64,000 bases of DNA, from assembly GCF_011045025.1 (NCBI RefSeq), contig NZ_JAAKZX010000013.1:23983-87982 (forward strand), given 5' to 3'. The number at the start of each line of letters is the position of its first letter. Within the stretch, counting starts at the first letter, position 1. Of the stretch, positions 39,856-50,607 are shown one piece after another. The stretch comes from Streptomyces ureilyticus. Lineage in GTDB: Bacteria > Actinomycetota > Actinomycetes > Streptomycetales > Streptomycetaceae. The position numbers and the translations under genes were made by a program. Below the pieces are notes generated by a model. The model ran no database searches and had not been told where the DNA came from. It saw only the letters and a program-made list of their open reading frames with translations.

Positions 39856-41286
39856 ATGCAGCGTCAGGGGGCGCAGTGTGGGCTGGGGTTCGTGCATCGT
39901 TGGTCCGCCTTGAACGAACGGCAGCGCGCGCTCCTGGAGCGGCTCGCGGCCGGTGAGGAACCTGGAGCCTGGGCGGCGGGGGAATGGCGCTCGGCTTACG
40001 CGCTGCGCGACCGTGGCCTGCTGACGGTCAGCAAGAGCGGTGGGGAAGCCCACGTGGAGGTCACTGACGTCGGCCGGTTCTACCTTCGGCATCGTCGCCA
40101 TCCCGACGATCCAGGGTTTACGGACGACGGTGTTCAGGCGATGTCCGTCGGAACGCCGACGAAAGGCGGAGCACGGCGCCAAGCAAAGAGTCGAAAGCGC
40201 AGTCCGACGCCCTACGGTGAACGACCCATCGCGCGTGCCCGACGGGCGAAGGCACAGGAGTTGGTCGATCGTCTGGTCTCTGAGGGGCGGGTCCGTCTTG
40301 CCGACCTCGATGACGACGAGGTCGCAGAATGGCGGCGGGTCGTCGATTACGCGAAGCGGCACAACCTGGAACCGCAAGGCACACGCATTGAGAAGGCCCG
40401 TTTCGGCGTAGGTGGGCTGGAGATCTTCCTCGCCGAGGGCCCGCATCCCAACTCACGGACACAGCGCCCGAAGCCCAACGCGTCGGTGCCTCCAGTCCCC
40501 ACACGACTGAGTTCCCTCCATCCGGCGGTGGCCGCGCTCAGGGACGATGACGGGCAGTTGGTCATGCCCCCTGTACTCCGTCGCCGGTCACTCCTGATGC
40601 TGCAGGCGCTGGCCGCCGAGGCGGTACGGCCAGGGTACGAGGTCAGGCAGGCCCGGACGTACTACTCGCGGCGCGAGGGCGGCGTGGAAGTGGTTGTCGA
40701 CGGCTTAGTGCACACCGTCACGGTCCGGCAGGAGTTCCCGCAGTCCGCGAATCCAGAGCGCTCCGCGCGTCTTGTCGTGGAACTCGACCACGGCCGGTCC
40801 GATCGGCCAGGCCGCTGGCGCGATCGGAAAGGGAGGGCGCTCGAGGACGCACTGGGTGTGATCCTCGGCGAGATCGAGGCGCGAGTGCTGGAGGACGCTC
40901 GGAGAAGAGAGGACGAGGAGAAGGCCAGGGCTGAGCGTGAGGTTCGTTGGCGGGCGGCCAGGGAGGAGGTGACGAAGCTCGCTGTTCGGGATCAACTCGC
41001 CGAGGTGCTTCGCGAAGAGGCCCGACGCTGGCAGGAGGCCGCCGTACTCGGTGCGTACTGCGATGCTCTCGAGCATCGTCTTACCGAACCGGGCAGCGCC
41101 GTGGACGACTCGGCTCTGGAATCGGCCAGGCACTGGCTGGAGTGGGCGCGTGAATTCGTGCAGGCGATCGATCCCCTGAACCGTCTGCCAGGGATGCCGA
41201 CTCCGAGGGAGCCGACAGCACAGGAACTCAAGGCGTATCTGAAGGGGTGGAGCCCCGACGGGACAGAGTGTTGGGGCGCACGGTGA
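39856..41286 (+). CDS. Unrecognised 476-residue protein of probable mobile segment
   Basis: I do not recognise the family. The N-terminus looks like a winged helix (WSALNERQRALLERLAAGEE, YALRDRGLLTVSKSGGEAHV, EVTDVGRFYLRH), followed by a basic segment (KGGARRQAKSRKRS), a middle alpha/beta domain (PPVLRRRSLLMLQALAAEAV, VVVDGLVHTVTVRQEF, ARLVVELDHG) and a long charged helix (ARRREDEEKARAEREVRWRA). It ends with a Pro-rich AYLKGWSPDGTECWGA. No transposase or nuclease motif is obvious. It lies between the CorA cut and TGACGCTC repeats, with codon use similar to the host. Confidence 0.8.
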   Translation: MQRQGAQCGLGFVHRWSALNERQRALLERLAAGEEPGAWAAGEWRSAYALRDRGLLTVSKSGGEAHVEVTDVGRFYLRHRRHPDDPGFTDDGVQAMSVGTPTKGGARRQAKSRKRSPTPYGERPIARARRAKAQELVDRLVSEGRVRLADLDDDEVAEWRRVVDYAKRHNLEPQGTRIEKARFGVGGLEIFLAEGPHPNSRTQRPKPNASVPPVPTRLSSLHPAVAALRDDDGQLVMPPVLRRRSLLMLQALAAEAVRPGYEVRQARTYYSRREGGVEVVVDGLVHTVTVRQEFPQSANPERSARLVVELDHGRSDRPGRWRDRKGRALEDALGVILGEIEARVLEDARRREDEEKARAEREVRWRAAREEVTKLAVRDQLAEVLREEARRWQEAAVLGAYCDALEHRLTEPGSAVDDSALESARHWLEWAREFVQAIDPLNRLPGMPTPREPTAQELKAYLKGWSPDGTECWGAR

Positions 41287-41876
41287 AGTGCAACGCGATC
41301 GGTTCGCTGAAGGGCCCACCTGTTCCCGATGACGCATCATGTGGAGTGTGTCGCGATCCTTGAGCCTGCCGATAAGGGCCGTTGACCTGCGGCTTTACTC
41401 GGTGTGCGGGATGTGCGCTATGCGCGTTACGGGCGAAATCTTGACGCTCAAATGACGCTCTCCGAGGTGTCTTGACGCTCATTTGACGCTCGTTCTGATG
41501 GTGCGTCAGGTGCATTTCGGGATGCTGTGACCTGGGCTGCAGCGTGGGCTGAGGAACGTGCGTGGGCGGCCACGGTCCTGCCCGAGGGGTAGCGCGCCTC
41601 GGATCGTCGGGTGGGTTCGCTTGTCGGCGCGTACGGTGTGTGCCACGTCTGACCGTGTACCTGCGCCGTTCGAGGAAGGTGGCGATGCCGCCGTGCCGAG
41701 CGATTCACCGTCGCCTTAAGCCGCCCGCCGTCGTCCCCCTCGTCTGCACGCTCATTCGCAGGCGTCGCCTCAAGACGGCGCGCTCTTGATCCTTTACGAG
41801 CTCCAAAGGGCGCAGCTCGCTGGCCTTCCGGGCGGCATTCGCTGTACCGCGACATAGCACGCACGCTGCCAGCCCG
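41287..41876. other. Intergenic, no gene supported
   Basis: 590 bp between the unknown protein and the leftward LAL gene. It contains the TGACGCTC repeats (listed separately). Short frames such as 41562-41789 have no ribosome-binding site or family features. Confidence 0.45.
41442..41491 (+). repeat. Four TGACGCTC iterons in two 11-bp-spaced pairs
   Basis: TGACGCTC starts at 41442, 41453, 41473 and 41484. Within each pair the period is 11 bp, about one helical turn, which suits a protein binding the same DNA face. The pairs read TTGACGCTCAAATGACGCTC and TTGACGCTCATTTGACGCTC. It could be an operator, or the arm sites of an integrase. Confidence 0.8.
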
Positions 41877-44630
41877 TCAGGGAAGCCGCAGGTCCCGCAG
41901 CTGTCGCCGGGAGGTGATGCTCAGCTTGCGGAAGATGCTGCGGAGGTGGGCCTCAATGGTGCGCGGGCTCAAGAACAGCTGTGCGCCGACCTCCCGGGAG
42001 GTCGCCCCGGTAGCTACCAGCCGGGCGATCGTCAGCTCCTGTGCTGTGAGCGCGTCCGAGGGCTGGGCGGACCGGCTGCGTGGGTGCTCGCCGGTGGCGC
42101 GCAGCTCGCGGGCGGCGCGTGCGGCGAACGCTTCCGCACCCATGTCCGACAGCATCTGGTGGGCGGTGCGGAGCTGCTGGCGGGCGCCTTGGCGGCGGCC
42201 CTCGCGGCGTAGCCACTCGCCATAGACGAGATGAGCTCGGGCCAGCTGGGTGGCCACTCGGCAGTTTCGTAGCTGCTCGATCGCCTCGCGGTAGTACTCC
42301 TCGGCGGCCGGGCCGGTGCTGACCAATGCCCGTGAGCGCGCTGCCAGCCCGAGCCCCCACGGGGTGCCGCTGGCCAGCGCCCGTGAGCTGAGCTGGTCCA
42401 GCGCAGCGGTCGCACCCTCCGGCCGGCCGCTACGGCATGCCGCTTCAATGAGCTCGGAGTGGGCCAGGTTGCTGTGGGTCAGCTCGTCGGACTCGAAAGC
42501 CCGCGTCGCAGCGACCAGAGCCGCCGGGTAGTCGCCCAGACCGTTGTGCAGCACCGCCATGGCGTACTGCGCCAGGAAGTCCTCAGTTCGGCGCCCACGT
42601 CCAGCCGCTTCCCGGACCATGGTCGCGTGGATCTCGGTGGTCTCGTCCGAGCGGCCGCGCCAGGCAGCCAGGATGAGCTGGCCGTGGAGCACGGGCACAG
42701 TTCTGGTCGCGGCGGCGATCGCGGTCTGTTCGGCGGCCCGGGAGAAGTCACCAGAGAGCACCAGCATGACGGACTGGACGAGCAGTGCTGCCGGGAGCGT
42801 GGCCAGCGCGCCGGCTTCCCTGACCAGCCGGACATGACGAGCGGCCAGCGCGTGCACCATCTGGTCGTCGAAGAGCGACATCGCGGTCCGGCCGGCCAGC
42901 CACAGCCAGCGGCGGTCGTCGCTGTCGTTCACGGCATGATCGTCCCGCTCGTGACGATTGAAGGCGTCCAACGCCCGCCGCAGGCCGGGCACTCCTGCCG
43001 CGTAGCCCTGCGTGAACGTCGTCACCAGCCCGTCGAGCAACAGATCCACGGGCCTCGGCGTCTCCGGTGGTGCGGGCGCGGCCCGGGCTGCGTCGGCCAC
43101 CGCACGCACGCCGCCGCCGGGTCCGCGGTCGCCAGTAACGATTGCCGCATCGAGCGCGTCCAGGTAGGTCTCCCGGGACAGCGGCGGGTCCAGCGGGGCG
43201 AGGCTCTTGGCGGCGTCCAGCAGCATCCGCGGCCCCTCGCCGCCCCTTGCCCCGTGGAACGCGATCCGAGCATGCAGCAGCTCTAGGCGGGCCTGTGCCA
43301 CGGCGTCCAACGGCCCGGCCGCGGCGACTGTCAGCAGCTCCAGGGCTTCGGACGCACCGGCCTCGTGCTTGGCGTGCGCAGCTTCCAGGGCCCGTTCCGC
43401 CCGGACGGCCGGCCTGGGGGTCAGCTCGGCCGCACGCTTCAGGAACGCCGCCGCGGCGGCCAACCCGCCGCGGGCGCGGGCCCGTCCGGCCGAACGCTCC
43501 AGCTCCGCGGCGGCGTCCTCATCAGTGCCCACCACCGCCTGCGCGCGGTGCCAGGCACGCCGGTCCGGATCGACCTGCTGGTCGGTGACGGCGGCCAGCG
43601 CGCCGTGCGCCCGGCGCCGGTCGGTCGGTGTGGCCGCCCGGTAGACCGCCGAGCGCACCAGCGGGTGCCGGAACCGCACACGGAAGTCGAACTCCAGCAG
43701 CCCGGCGGCCTCCGCGGGCGCAGCCGCCTCGCGGGCGATCCCCAGCTCCGCGGCCGCGCGCCACAGCAACGCCGCGTCCCCGGTCGGCTCGGCCGCGGCA
43801 ACCACCAGCAGCATCCGCGCGTCGGCAGGCAGGCTGTTCGCGCGGCGCCGAAAGCCGTCCTCGATCCGGCGCGGAACGCTCACCACGTCCGGCAGCTCGA
43901 ACCCGCCCGCGAACTGCACCGCCGGAGCACCCCGGGGTAGCTCCAACAACGCCAGCGGATTGCCGCGCGCCTCGGCTACGATCCGGTCGCGCACCACATC
44001 GTCCAGTGGTGCGCGGACCGCGGTGGCCAGCAGCGTCTGGGCATCGGAGGCCCCCAGCCCCGCCAGGCGCAGTTCCGGCAACCCGCTGAACGCCTCGACG
44101 TCGGTCACACCGGGATCGCGCAGCGCAAACACCATCACCACCCGCTCGGCCCCCACTCGCCGGGCCACGAAAGCCAGAACCTGCGCAGACGCCTGATCGA
44201 GCCACTGCGCATCATCGACCACACACAGCAACGGCCCGTTCTCGGCCAACAGGCTCAGCACCGCCAACCCCACCAGGAACCGGTCCGGCGCAGCACCCTC
44301 GCGCAGCCCGAACGCCACCCCGAGCGCGGCCTGCTGCGGCTCGGGCAGCTCGACCGCCCGCGCCAGGAACGGGGCGCACAACTGGTGCAGGCCCGCGAAC
44401 GCGAACTCTGCCTCGGCCTCCACCCCGGCCGCGTCGTGAACCCCGAATCCCGCCGCCACGGCGGTCTCCCGCATGTGCTGCAGGAGGGCGGACTTGCCGA
44501 TGCCGGCTTCCCCGCGCACCACCAACACTCCGCTGTCGCCGCCCTGCGCCTGAGCCAGCAGCTGCTCGAGCGCCGCCTGCTCGGCGCGCCGTCCCACGAG
44601 CATCGCCTGGTCCTCCCCTGGCGCCGACAC
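41877..44630 (-). CDS. LAL-type LuxR regulator with N-terminal AAA ATPase
   Basis: 917-residue large ATP-binding regulator of the LuxR family. Walker A is VVRGEAGIGKSALLQH near residue 40, Walker B LLCVVDDAQWLD near 140, then a long tetratricopeptide-like middle, and a LuxR helix-turn-helix at the very C-terminus (LTAQELTIARLVATGATSRE, RTIEAHLRSIFRKL). These regulators often activate secondary-metabolite or sugar-use genes. A second one is encoded at 47014. Target unknown; the haloperoxidase-like gene between them is the nearest enzyme. Confidence 0.93.
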   Translation of the reverse strand: MSAPGEDQAMLVGRRAEQAALEQLLAQAQGGDSGVLVVRGEAGIGKSALLQHMRETAVAAGFGVHDAAGVEAEAEFAFAGLHQLCAPFLARAVELPEPQQAALGVAFGLREGAAPDRFLVGLAVLSLLAENGPLLCVVDDAQWLDQASAQVLAFVARRVGAERVVMVFALRDPGVTDVEAFSGLPELRLAGLGASDAQTLLATAVRAPLDDVVRDRIVAEARGNPLALLELPRGAPAVQFAGGFELPDVVSVPRRIEDGFRRRANSLPADARMLLVVAAAEPTGDAALLWRAAAELGIAREAAAPAEAAGLLEFDFRVRFRHPLVRSAVYRAATPTDRRRAHGALAAVTDQQVDPDRRAWHRAQAVVGTDEDAAAELERSAGRARARGGLAAAAAFLKRAAELTPRPAVRAERALEAAHAKHEAGASEALELLTVAAAGPLDAVAQARLELLHARIAFHGARGGEGPRMLLDAAKSLAPLDPPLSRETYLDALDAAIVTGDRGPGGGVRAVADAARAAPAPPETPRPVDLLLDGLVTTFTQGYAAGVPGLRRALDAFNRHERDDHAVNDSDDRRWLWLAGRTAMSLFDDQMVHALAARHVRLVREAGALATLPAALLVQSVMLVLSGDFSRAAEQTAIAAATRTVPVLHGQLILAAWRGRSDETTEIHATMVREAAGRGRRTEDFLAQYAMAVLHNGLGDYPAALVAATRAFESDELTHSNLAHSELIEAACRSGRPEGATAALDQLSSRALASGTPWGLGLAARSRALVSTGPAAEEYYREAIEQLRNCRVATQLARAHLVYGEWLRREGRRQGARQQLRTAHQMLSDMGAEAFAARAARELRATGEHPRSRSAQPSDALTAQELTIARLVATGATSREVGAQLFLSPRTIEAHLRSIFRKLSITSRRQLRDLRLP

Positions 44631-45031
44631 GGCGTCTATCCGGTAATTGTCACCGACGCGAAGCGCGCGGGCAGCACCGGGTCGTCAAGATGCCGGCCTC
44701 CCCCGCGCCAGGGTCGGTGACGGGATAAGGGATTTCCACCGACGCGGACCAGGCGCCTTCCCCGCGACTCTGAGAGCCGACAGCAGAGCGACCGGGAAGG
44801 GAGCGGCCACCGTGATCAGCACCGAGGTGTTCTTCCCCGCCGACGAGGAGTCCTCCCGTTACGGCAGCAGCGCGAGCGGGTCGCCGTCCACGCCCTGGCC
44901 CACCGGGAGCTGCACGGCGGTGGGGCGGGCTGTCGGAGGCCGATCGCCGGCGCCGGCTCACGCGCCCCTGACCACGCCGAAGACATTTGGGCCGACGACA
45001 CGTCGGTCGACGACACCTGAAGGGAACAGCC
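44631..45031. other. Degenerate stretch before the MerR remnant
   Basis: 401 bp. A frame from GTG about 44812 reads VISTEVFFPADEESSRYG and another frame later gives IWADDTSVDDT before a stop, which suggests a decayed small gene upstream of the MerR remnant. No family can be named. Confidence 0.35.
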
Positions 45032-45138
45032 GTGGCCTGGAGACCCCGCCAACTCGCCGAACTCGCCGGCACCACTGTGGGTGCGGTGCGGCACTACCCC
45101 GACGTCGGCCTGCTGGAGGAGCCGCCGCGGCGCGCCAA
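45032..45138 (+). pseudogene. MerR-family regulator, N-terminal fragment
   Basis: From GTG 45032 (AAGGGA upstream) the frame encodes WRPRQLAELAGTTVGAVRHY and PDVGLLEEPPRRAN, the DNA-binding helix-turn-helix and first wing of a MerR-type protein. After about 35 codons the match ends and beta-lactamase sequence begins in another frame. The ligand-binding part is gone. Confidence 0.75.
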
Positions 45139-45629
45139 CGCCACAACACGGCGACGAACCTGCCCCTCGACCTCCTCGGCGGACATACCGCCGTGACCGC
45201 GTTCGCCTCCGGCCTGGATGACGCGACCACCCGTTTCGACTGCAACGAGCCACAGCTCAACGTCTCCACCGGCCCAGACGACGAGCGCGACACCACCACA
45301 CCGGCCGCCATCGTCGAGAGCATGCGGGCGGTGCCCCTCGGTGGCGGCCTGCAGCCGGCCGGCCGCGAGCGGCTCACCACCTCGCGCGTCGCGAACACCA
45401 CCGGCGACGCCACCATCCGGGCCGGCGTGCCAGCCGGGTGGCTGATCGGGGACAGGATCGGGACCGGAGCACAGGGCGAGCGCAACGACGTCGGGATCGT
45501 GCTGCCCCCGGACCGCGCGCCGCTGGTCTCGCCGTCTACGCCGACCCGGCCGACCCGGAGTCTACGGCCGGCAACGCCACCATCGGCGAGGCGACAACGA
45601 TCGCGGTACGGCGGCTCGTCGGTCAATAG
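45139..45629 (+). pseudogene. Class A beta-lactamase, decayed C-terminal half
   Basis: Recognisable pieces: HNTATNLPLDLLGGHTAVTA (SDN-loop region with the Ser replaced by His), DDERDTTTPAAIVESMRAV, VANTTGDATIRAGVPAGWL and GDRIGTGAQGERNDVGIV, where the usual KTG triad is changed to RIG. After PLV the frame shifts by one and the end (AVYADPADPESTAGNATIGE) lies in another frame. The catalytic Ser-x-x-Lys part is missing. No resistance function is expected. Confidence 0.8.
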
Positions 45630-46544
<915 letters not shown>

Positions 46545-47013
46545 CCACGGCCACCGGCGCCTCGCCCCGCGGCGCCGACCTCGGCGTGCGCCTGCGGCGA
46601 GCGCCTCGTCCATACGCTGCCCGTGCCGTGGCAGCGGTTCGGCGTGCTCGATGCGCAAGCTCGTCGTCGGCGATCGACGAACGGGACCCGACCCTACCCG
46701 CGGCGGCGGGGCCATCGGTCAAGGTACTCGGGCCCGTGGTCTGCGGGCCCAGGAGCACCTGCGGCAGGCCGCTGAGCATGCGCACACCATTCACGGTCAG
46801 GTCGGCACCACCGAACGGGACCCGGCTCGGTGGTGTGGCACTGCCACAGCAGGGGCCCGAGGATGCGCTCATCAGGATCCGAGCGGGGCTCACCGGCATC
46901 GCGCTCGTGCACGGGGTCGGCGTCCTCGTCGGGGCGTCGGACGATCCCGCCGGCCTCGGACGGTATGGCACGGACTTCTGGGGCCGGAAGATGGTCACGG
47001 CTGAGGGGACGCG
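46545..47013. other. Gap before LAL gene, possible degenerate coding sequence
   Basis: 469 bp. An ATG at 46541 overlaps the hydrolase stop and opens a 158-codon frame, but its sequence (Arg/Ser/Ala-rich, then GLTGIALVHGVGVLVGASD) switches character and looks like pieces in different frames. I cannot assign a gene; a decayed one is possible. Confidence 0.35.
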
Positions 47014-49713
47014 ATGAGGGCAACCGGTGCTCCGGCTCCGCTCGTCGGACGACAGGCAGAGATCGCTGCCGTGACCGAGGTGCTCGACCGAGCCCGCCGT
47101 GGCACGGGTGGCGCCCTGGTGCTCTGGGGTGAGCCGGGCATCGGCAAGACCGCACTTCTCGACCACGTCACCGCGGCGTCTCCCGATTTCGCCCCGCTGG
47201 CGGTACAGCCCGCACGGTGCGAGTCCGGGACCCCCTTCGCCGGCCTGGACACGCTGCTCCGGCCGGTCGAGCACCTGATCGCGACTCTTCCGGTGTCCCA
47301 GGCGTCAGCGTTGCGAGGCGTGCTCGCGGGCGAGGTCACCGGAGCGGGCCGGTCGCTCACCGCCGTGGCGGTCCTGTCCCTGTTGTCGGCGCTGGCAGTC
47401 GACCGCCCGCTCCTGATCGTCGTGGACGACGCACACCGGCTCGACGCGGAGACCGAGTTCGTGCTCGGATTCGTCGCCCGGCGGGTGGGGACCGATCCGG
47501 TGGTGGTCCTGGTCGCCGGCCACGACGCGCCTGCCGGCGGATCGTGGGAGGGGGTCGATCCGCTCGCGGTGAGGCCTCTCGCTGACGACCACGCCGCCCA
47601 ACTGGTCGGCGCCGCCCACCCCGGCCTCGACGGCCCCGAGGTCACCCGCGCGGTGAAAGCAGGCGGGGGCAACCCGCTGGCACTGCACGAGCTGCCTATA
47701 CCAATCGACGATCTTGCCGCCGGCACGGTGCCCGTGGGGCCCCGGCTGCGTAAGGCCTTCGCCGAGCGCCTGCAGACCATGCCGACCCCGGCACGCGAGT
47801 TCGTCGTGCTCATGGCCGCGGCTCGTGCCGACGGTGATCAGCTCACGCTCGCACGGTCAGCACGTTCCCGCGACGCCGAGGAGCCGGTCTGGGAAGACAC
47901 GATCCGGTCGGGTCTGCTCGCCGGGACGCCCGATCGGCCTGCGCTACGGCACCCGGTGGTCCGGGCCGCTGTCTACGCGAGCGCCTCCCCGTCTGAGCGC
48001 AGGAACGCCCACCGGACCCTGGCCGCCGCGCTTCCCCCGGGCAGTCGCGGGCATGTCTGGCACCGGGCCGCGACCGTTCACGACGTCGACGAGGAGATCG
48101 CCGGGCTGCTCGAGCAGACGGTGCCCTCGGGCGCCGGCGCGGTACCGATCCTGCGGCGGGCCGCCGAGCTGTCCGCCGACCCGGCAGCTGCGACCCGCAG
48201 GCTCGCCCGCGCAGCCGTGGCCGCCTGGCACGGCGGCGACGCCACGATGGCGCGTCGGCTGCTGGCCGATGCCCGGAGCCTGACCGACGAGGTCCTGGCC
48301 ACCCGCGCCAGCCGCGGCCTGCGCGGGGTACTCGAACTCGCCGAGGGGTCTCTGGAACGAGCCCACCGATCGATCAGTCGCGACATCGCCGCGTTCGACG
48401 ATCCGCGCATGAGAGTGGAGCTCGGCGCCGCTGCCCTGCACGCGGGATGGTCCGCGGCCCGCGACGACCTCGTCGGCGAGACCCTCACTCGTCTTGCGGG
48501 GCTGACGACCCCTGGGCTGCCCGACGTCCTCCCGATCGTCCGGACGTGGTGGGGGCCAGCAACGGACCCGGCACGGGCAGCGTCGTCGGCAGAACTCGGT
48601 GACGTCATGGCGCACATCTCCCGGGTGGAGTCGCAGCTGCTCCCGGCGTCGCCGCTCGGACTGGTGTGGGGCCTCGACGAGCCACTCGCCGATGCCGTGC
48701 ACGCCCTTGTCCGCAGGCACCGCCGTCACGCCGATGGCACCTCGCTTGCTGCGGCGCTGGCTCGGATCGCGCGACTCGACATCGCCGCGGGCCGGTGGGG
48801 CGCTGCGGAGGACGCCGCGGCCGAGGGGCTCGCGTCGGCCGAGCGGATCGGTGCCGAGCACATCGCTGCGGAGTGCCGGAACTGCCTCGGATGGCTCGCC
48901 GCCGCCCGCGGTGACGGCCGCAGCGTCGACCATCTGACCGTTCGGACCCTGCAGCTGGCCGGGCCGCGCCGCGACCGTGCGGTCAGCGCCTCGGCCCACT
49001 GGAACCGTGGAATGGCCGCTCTGGCGGCAGGTCGCGCCGATGCTGCACTCGACCTGCTCGCCCGCTTGGACGAGCACGGGCACGAGGCAGCACATCCGAT
49101 CGTCGCTCTGCTGGCAAGCCTGGACACGATCGAGGCCGCCGTGCACGCGCGGCGGCCGGAGATCGGCCAGCGCCGCGCCGAGGCGCTCGACGCCTGGGTA
49201 CGGCGCACCGGCGCGAACTGGGCGAGATTCACAGCGCACCTGGCACGCGCACTGCTGGACGAACCCGCCGCCGAACGGTCCTACCGGGCGGCGCTGGACG
49301 TGCCCGGTGCGTCCCGGCGCCCGTTCGATCACGCACGGGCCCGTTTGCTCTACGGCGAGTGGTTGCGGCGACAGCGGCGGCGCCGAGACGCCCGCCAGCA
49401 GCTCGACGCCGCTGCCGAGACGTTCCACGCACTGGGAGCGCGCCCGATGCTCGAGCGGGCCCGGCGTGAGCAGCGTCTGATCATGGCGCCCGCACGCCGT
49501 GCCACTGCCGCCGGCACGGGCATGGCCACGCTGACGGCACAGGAACGCCGGGTGGCCCAGCTTGCCGCCGGCGATCTGACCAACCGGGAGATCGGGGCCC
49601 GTCTGCGGATCAGCGACCGCACCGTCGGGCATCACCTATCCAACGTGTTCGCCAAGCTGGGGCTCTGCTCACGGCGCGACTTGGCGGCCACCGGCATCTC
49701 CGGACGGAGCTGA
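47014..49713 (+). CDS. LAL-type LuxR regulator with N-terminal AAA ATPase
   Basis: 899 residues. Walker A is LWGEPGIGKTALLDH near residue 38 and Walker B LLIVVDDAHRLD near 130; the C-terminal helix-turn-helix is LTAQERRVAQLAAGDLTNRE with RTVGHHLSNVFAKLGL. The middle is an Arg/Ala-rich helical repeat region. GAGGGG precedes the ATG. It is only distantly related to the LAL protein at 41877. Confidence 0.93.
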   Translation: MRATGAPAPLVGRQAEIAAVTEVLDRARRGTGGALVLWGEPGIGKTALLDHVTAASPDFAPLAVQPARCESGTPFAGLDTLLRPVEHLIATLPVSQASALRGVLAGEVTGAGRSLTAVAVLSLLSALAVDRPLLIVVDDAHRLDAETEFVLGFVARRVGTDPVVVLVAGHDAPAGGSWEGVDPLAVRPLADDHAAQLVGAAHPGLDGPEVTRAVKAGGGNPLALHELPIPIDDLAAGTVPVGPRLRKAFAERLQTMPTPAREFVVLMAAARADGDQLTLARSARSRDAEEPVWEDTIRSGLLAGTPDRPALRHPVVRAAVYASASPSERRNAHRTLAAALPPGSRGHVWHRAATVHDVDEEIAGLLEQTVPSGAGAVPILRRAAELSADPAAATRRLARAAVAAWHGGDATMARRLLADARSLTDEVLATRASRGLRGVLELAEGSLERAHRSISRDIAAFDDPRMRVELGAAALHAGWSAARDDLVGETLTRLAGLTTPGLPDVLPIVRTWWGPATDPARAASSAELGDVMAHISRVESQLLPASPLGLVWGLDEPLADAVHALVRRHRRHADGTSLAAALARIARLDIAAGRWGAAEDAAAEGLASAERIGAEHIAAECRNCLGWLAAARGDGRSVDHLTVRTLQLAGPRRDRAVSASAHWNRGMAALAAGRADAALDLLARLDEHGHEAAHPIVALLASLDTIEAAVHARRPEIGQRRAEALDAWVRRTGANWARFTAHLARALLDEPAAERSYRAALDVPGASRRPFDHARARLLYGEWLRRQRRRRDARQQLDAAAETFHALGARPMLERARREQRLIMAPARRATAAGTGMATLTAQERRVAQLAAGDLTNREIGARLRISDRTVGHHLSNVFAKLGLCSRRDLAATGISGRS

Positions 49714-49747
49714 TTCCGGCTCGGTCACGACGCCTCACCGCCTACCG

Positions 49748-49872
49748 TGCACGAGCTCGTTAGAGGGATGCTCGACGACCTGGCCGCGGCCCACCCCACC
49801 GTGTCGAAGGTCTGGGCCGACGGCGGCTACGAGAGCAGCATCCTCAACCACGGCGCCGGCCTGGCGATCGTT
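49748..49872 (+). pseudogene. IS5-family transposase fragment
   Basis: The plus strand reads HELVRGMLDDLAAAHPTVSK and VWADGGYESSILNHGAGLAI, the central DDE region (DGGY motif) of an IS5-type transposase. Neither the N-terminal nor the C-terminal part is present, and after about 49872 the sequence changes to the Tap-like fragment in the same frame. Confidence 0.65.
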
Positions 49873-50071
49873 GTCACGGCGGTCAAGGCGACGGTGAAGG
49901 GAGGTCTGGGCAAGCTCCGCGAGCGGCCCCGCGGCGAGGGCTGGAGACCGGGCGAGCCGTGGCGCGCGCTGTCCCGCCCGACGTGGCGGCCGGACTTCCG
50001 GGCGGCGGTCATCTCCCGCACCCGGATCAACCTGCACCGCAAGATCGTTAAGCCCGCCGCCATCAGATGCT
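49873..50071 (+). pseudogene. Tap-like (telomere-associated) protein fragment, distal piece
   Basis: Codons give AVKATVKGGLGKLRERPRGE, GWRPGEPWRALSRPTWRPDF and AAVISRTRINLHRKIVKPAA. From memory this matches the middle of streptomycete telomere-associated protein Tap, where it directly follows the piece found on the opposite strand at 50201. It is fused in frame to the transposase fragment. The family assignment is recall only. Confidence 0.5.
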
Positions 50072-50200
50072 CTCTTAGAGGCCCTAACAGAAGTTGTTGA
50101 TCATGTGACTTTCTGTACGGGTTCTGGTCATGGAGTTGGTGCGGGGCGAAGGGCTCGACGCCAAGCTCGCGGGACATTTTGTTAGCCATCGCACAATGGA

Positions 50201-50607
50201 TCAACGCCCGGGACCTCTGCGGGAGTCCGAGTCATGGCCCTTGTAGCCGTCCATCGCCGCAAGGAAGTCCGCCGGGGCGAGGTCGGCGTCGACGCCGAGG
50301 TCGGCCATCGTGGCGAGGTAGGCGTCACGGAGCCGGTTGTACCAGCCGTCCAGGTACCGGCCGTGCTCGTACCGGACCCACGCCTCAATCGGCCGCACCT
50401 CGTAGCCGAGCTCCGCCGCGTAAGCGACGGTGGGCGTCGCGTACCAGGCCGGGCCAGTCAGGCGCTCGCCCTTCGGCGTGAACGGAGAGGGCAGCAGCGA
50501 GCCGTCCAGCTCCACCCACTCCTTGCCGACCTTCACGCGGGACAGATCGACGTGGGACACGTCGACCAGCCAGGAGCCGGGCAGCTTCGCGTCGAACGCG
50601 GGGGCCT
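50201..50607 (-). pseudogene. Tap-like (telomere-associated) protein fragment, proximal piece
   Basis: On the minus strand: AFDAKLPGSWLVDVSHVDLS, VGKEWVELDGSLLPSPFTPK, GPAWYATPTVAYAAELGYEV and YLDGWYNRLRDAYLATMADL, ending DFLAAMDGYKGHDSDSRRG. In intact Tap proteins (recall) this part is followed by the KGGLGKLRERP segment that here lies on the other strand 130 bp away. So the gene was split and one part inverted. Tap binds telomeric DNA and recruits the terminal protein in linear replicons. Confidence 0.55.

Noticed and set aside
50430..50607. N-terminal extension of the helical-repeat protein
   Set aside because: It is antisense to the Tap-like fragment, whose own sequence is protein-like.
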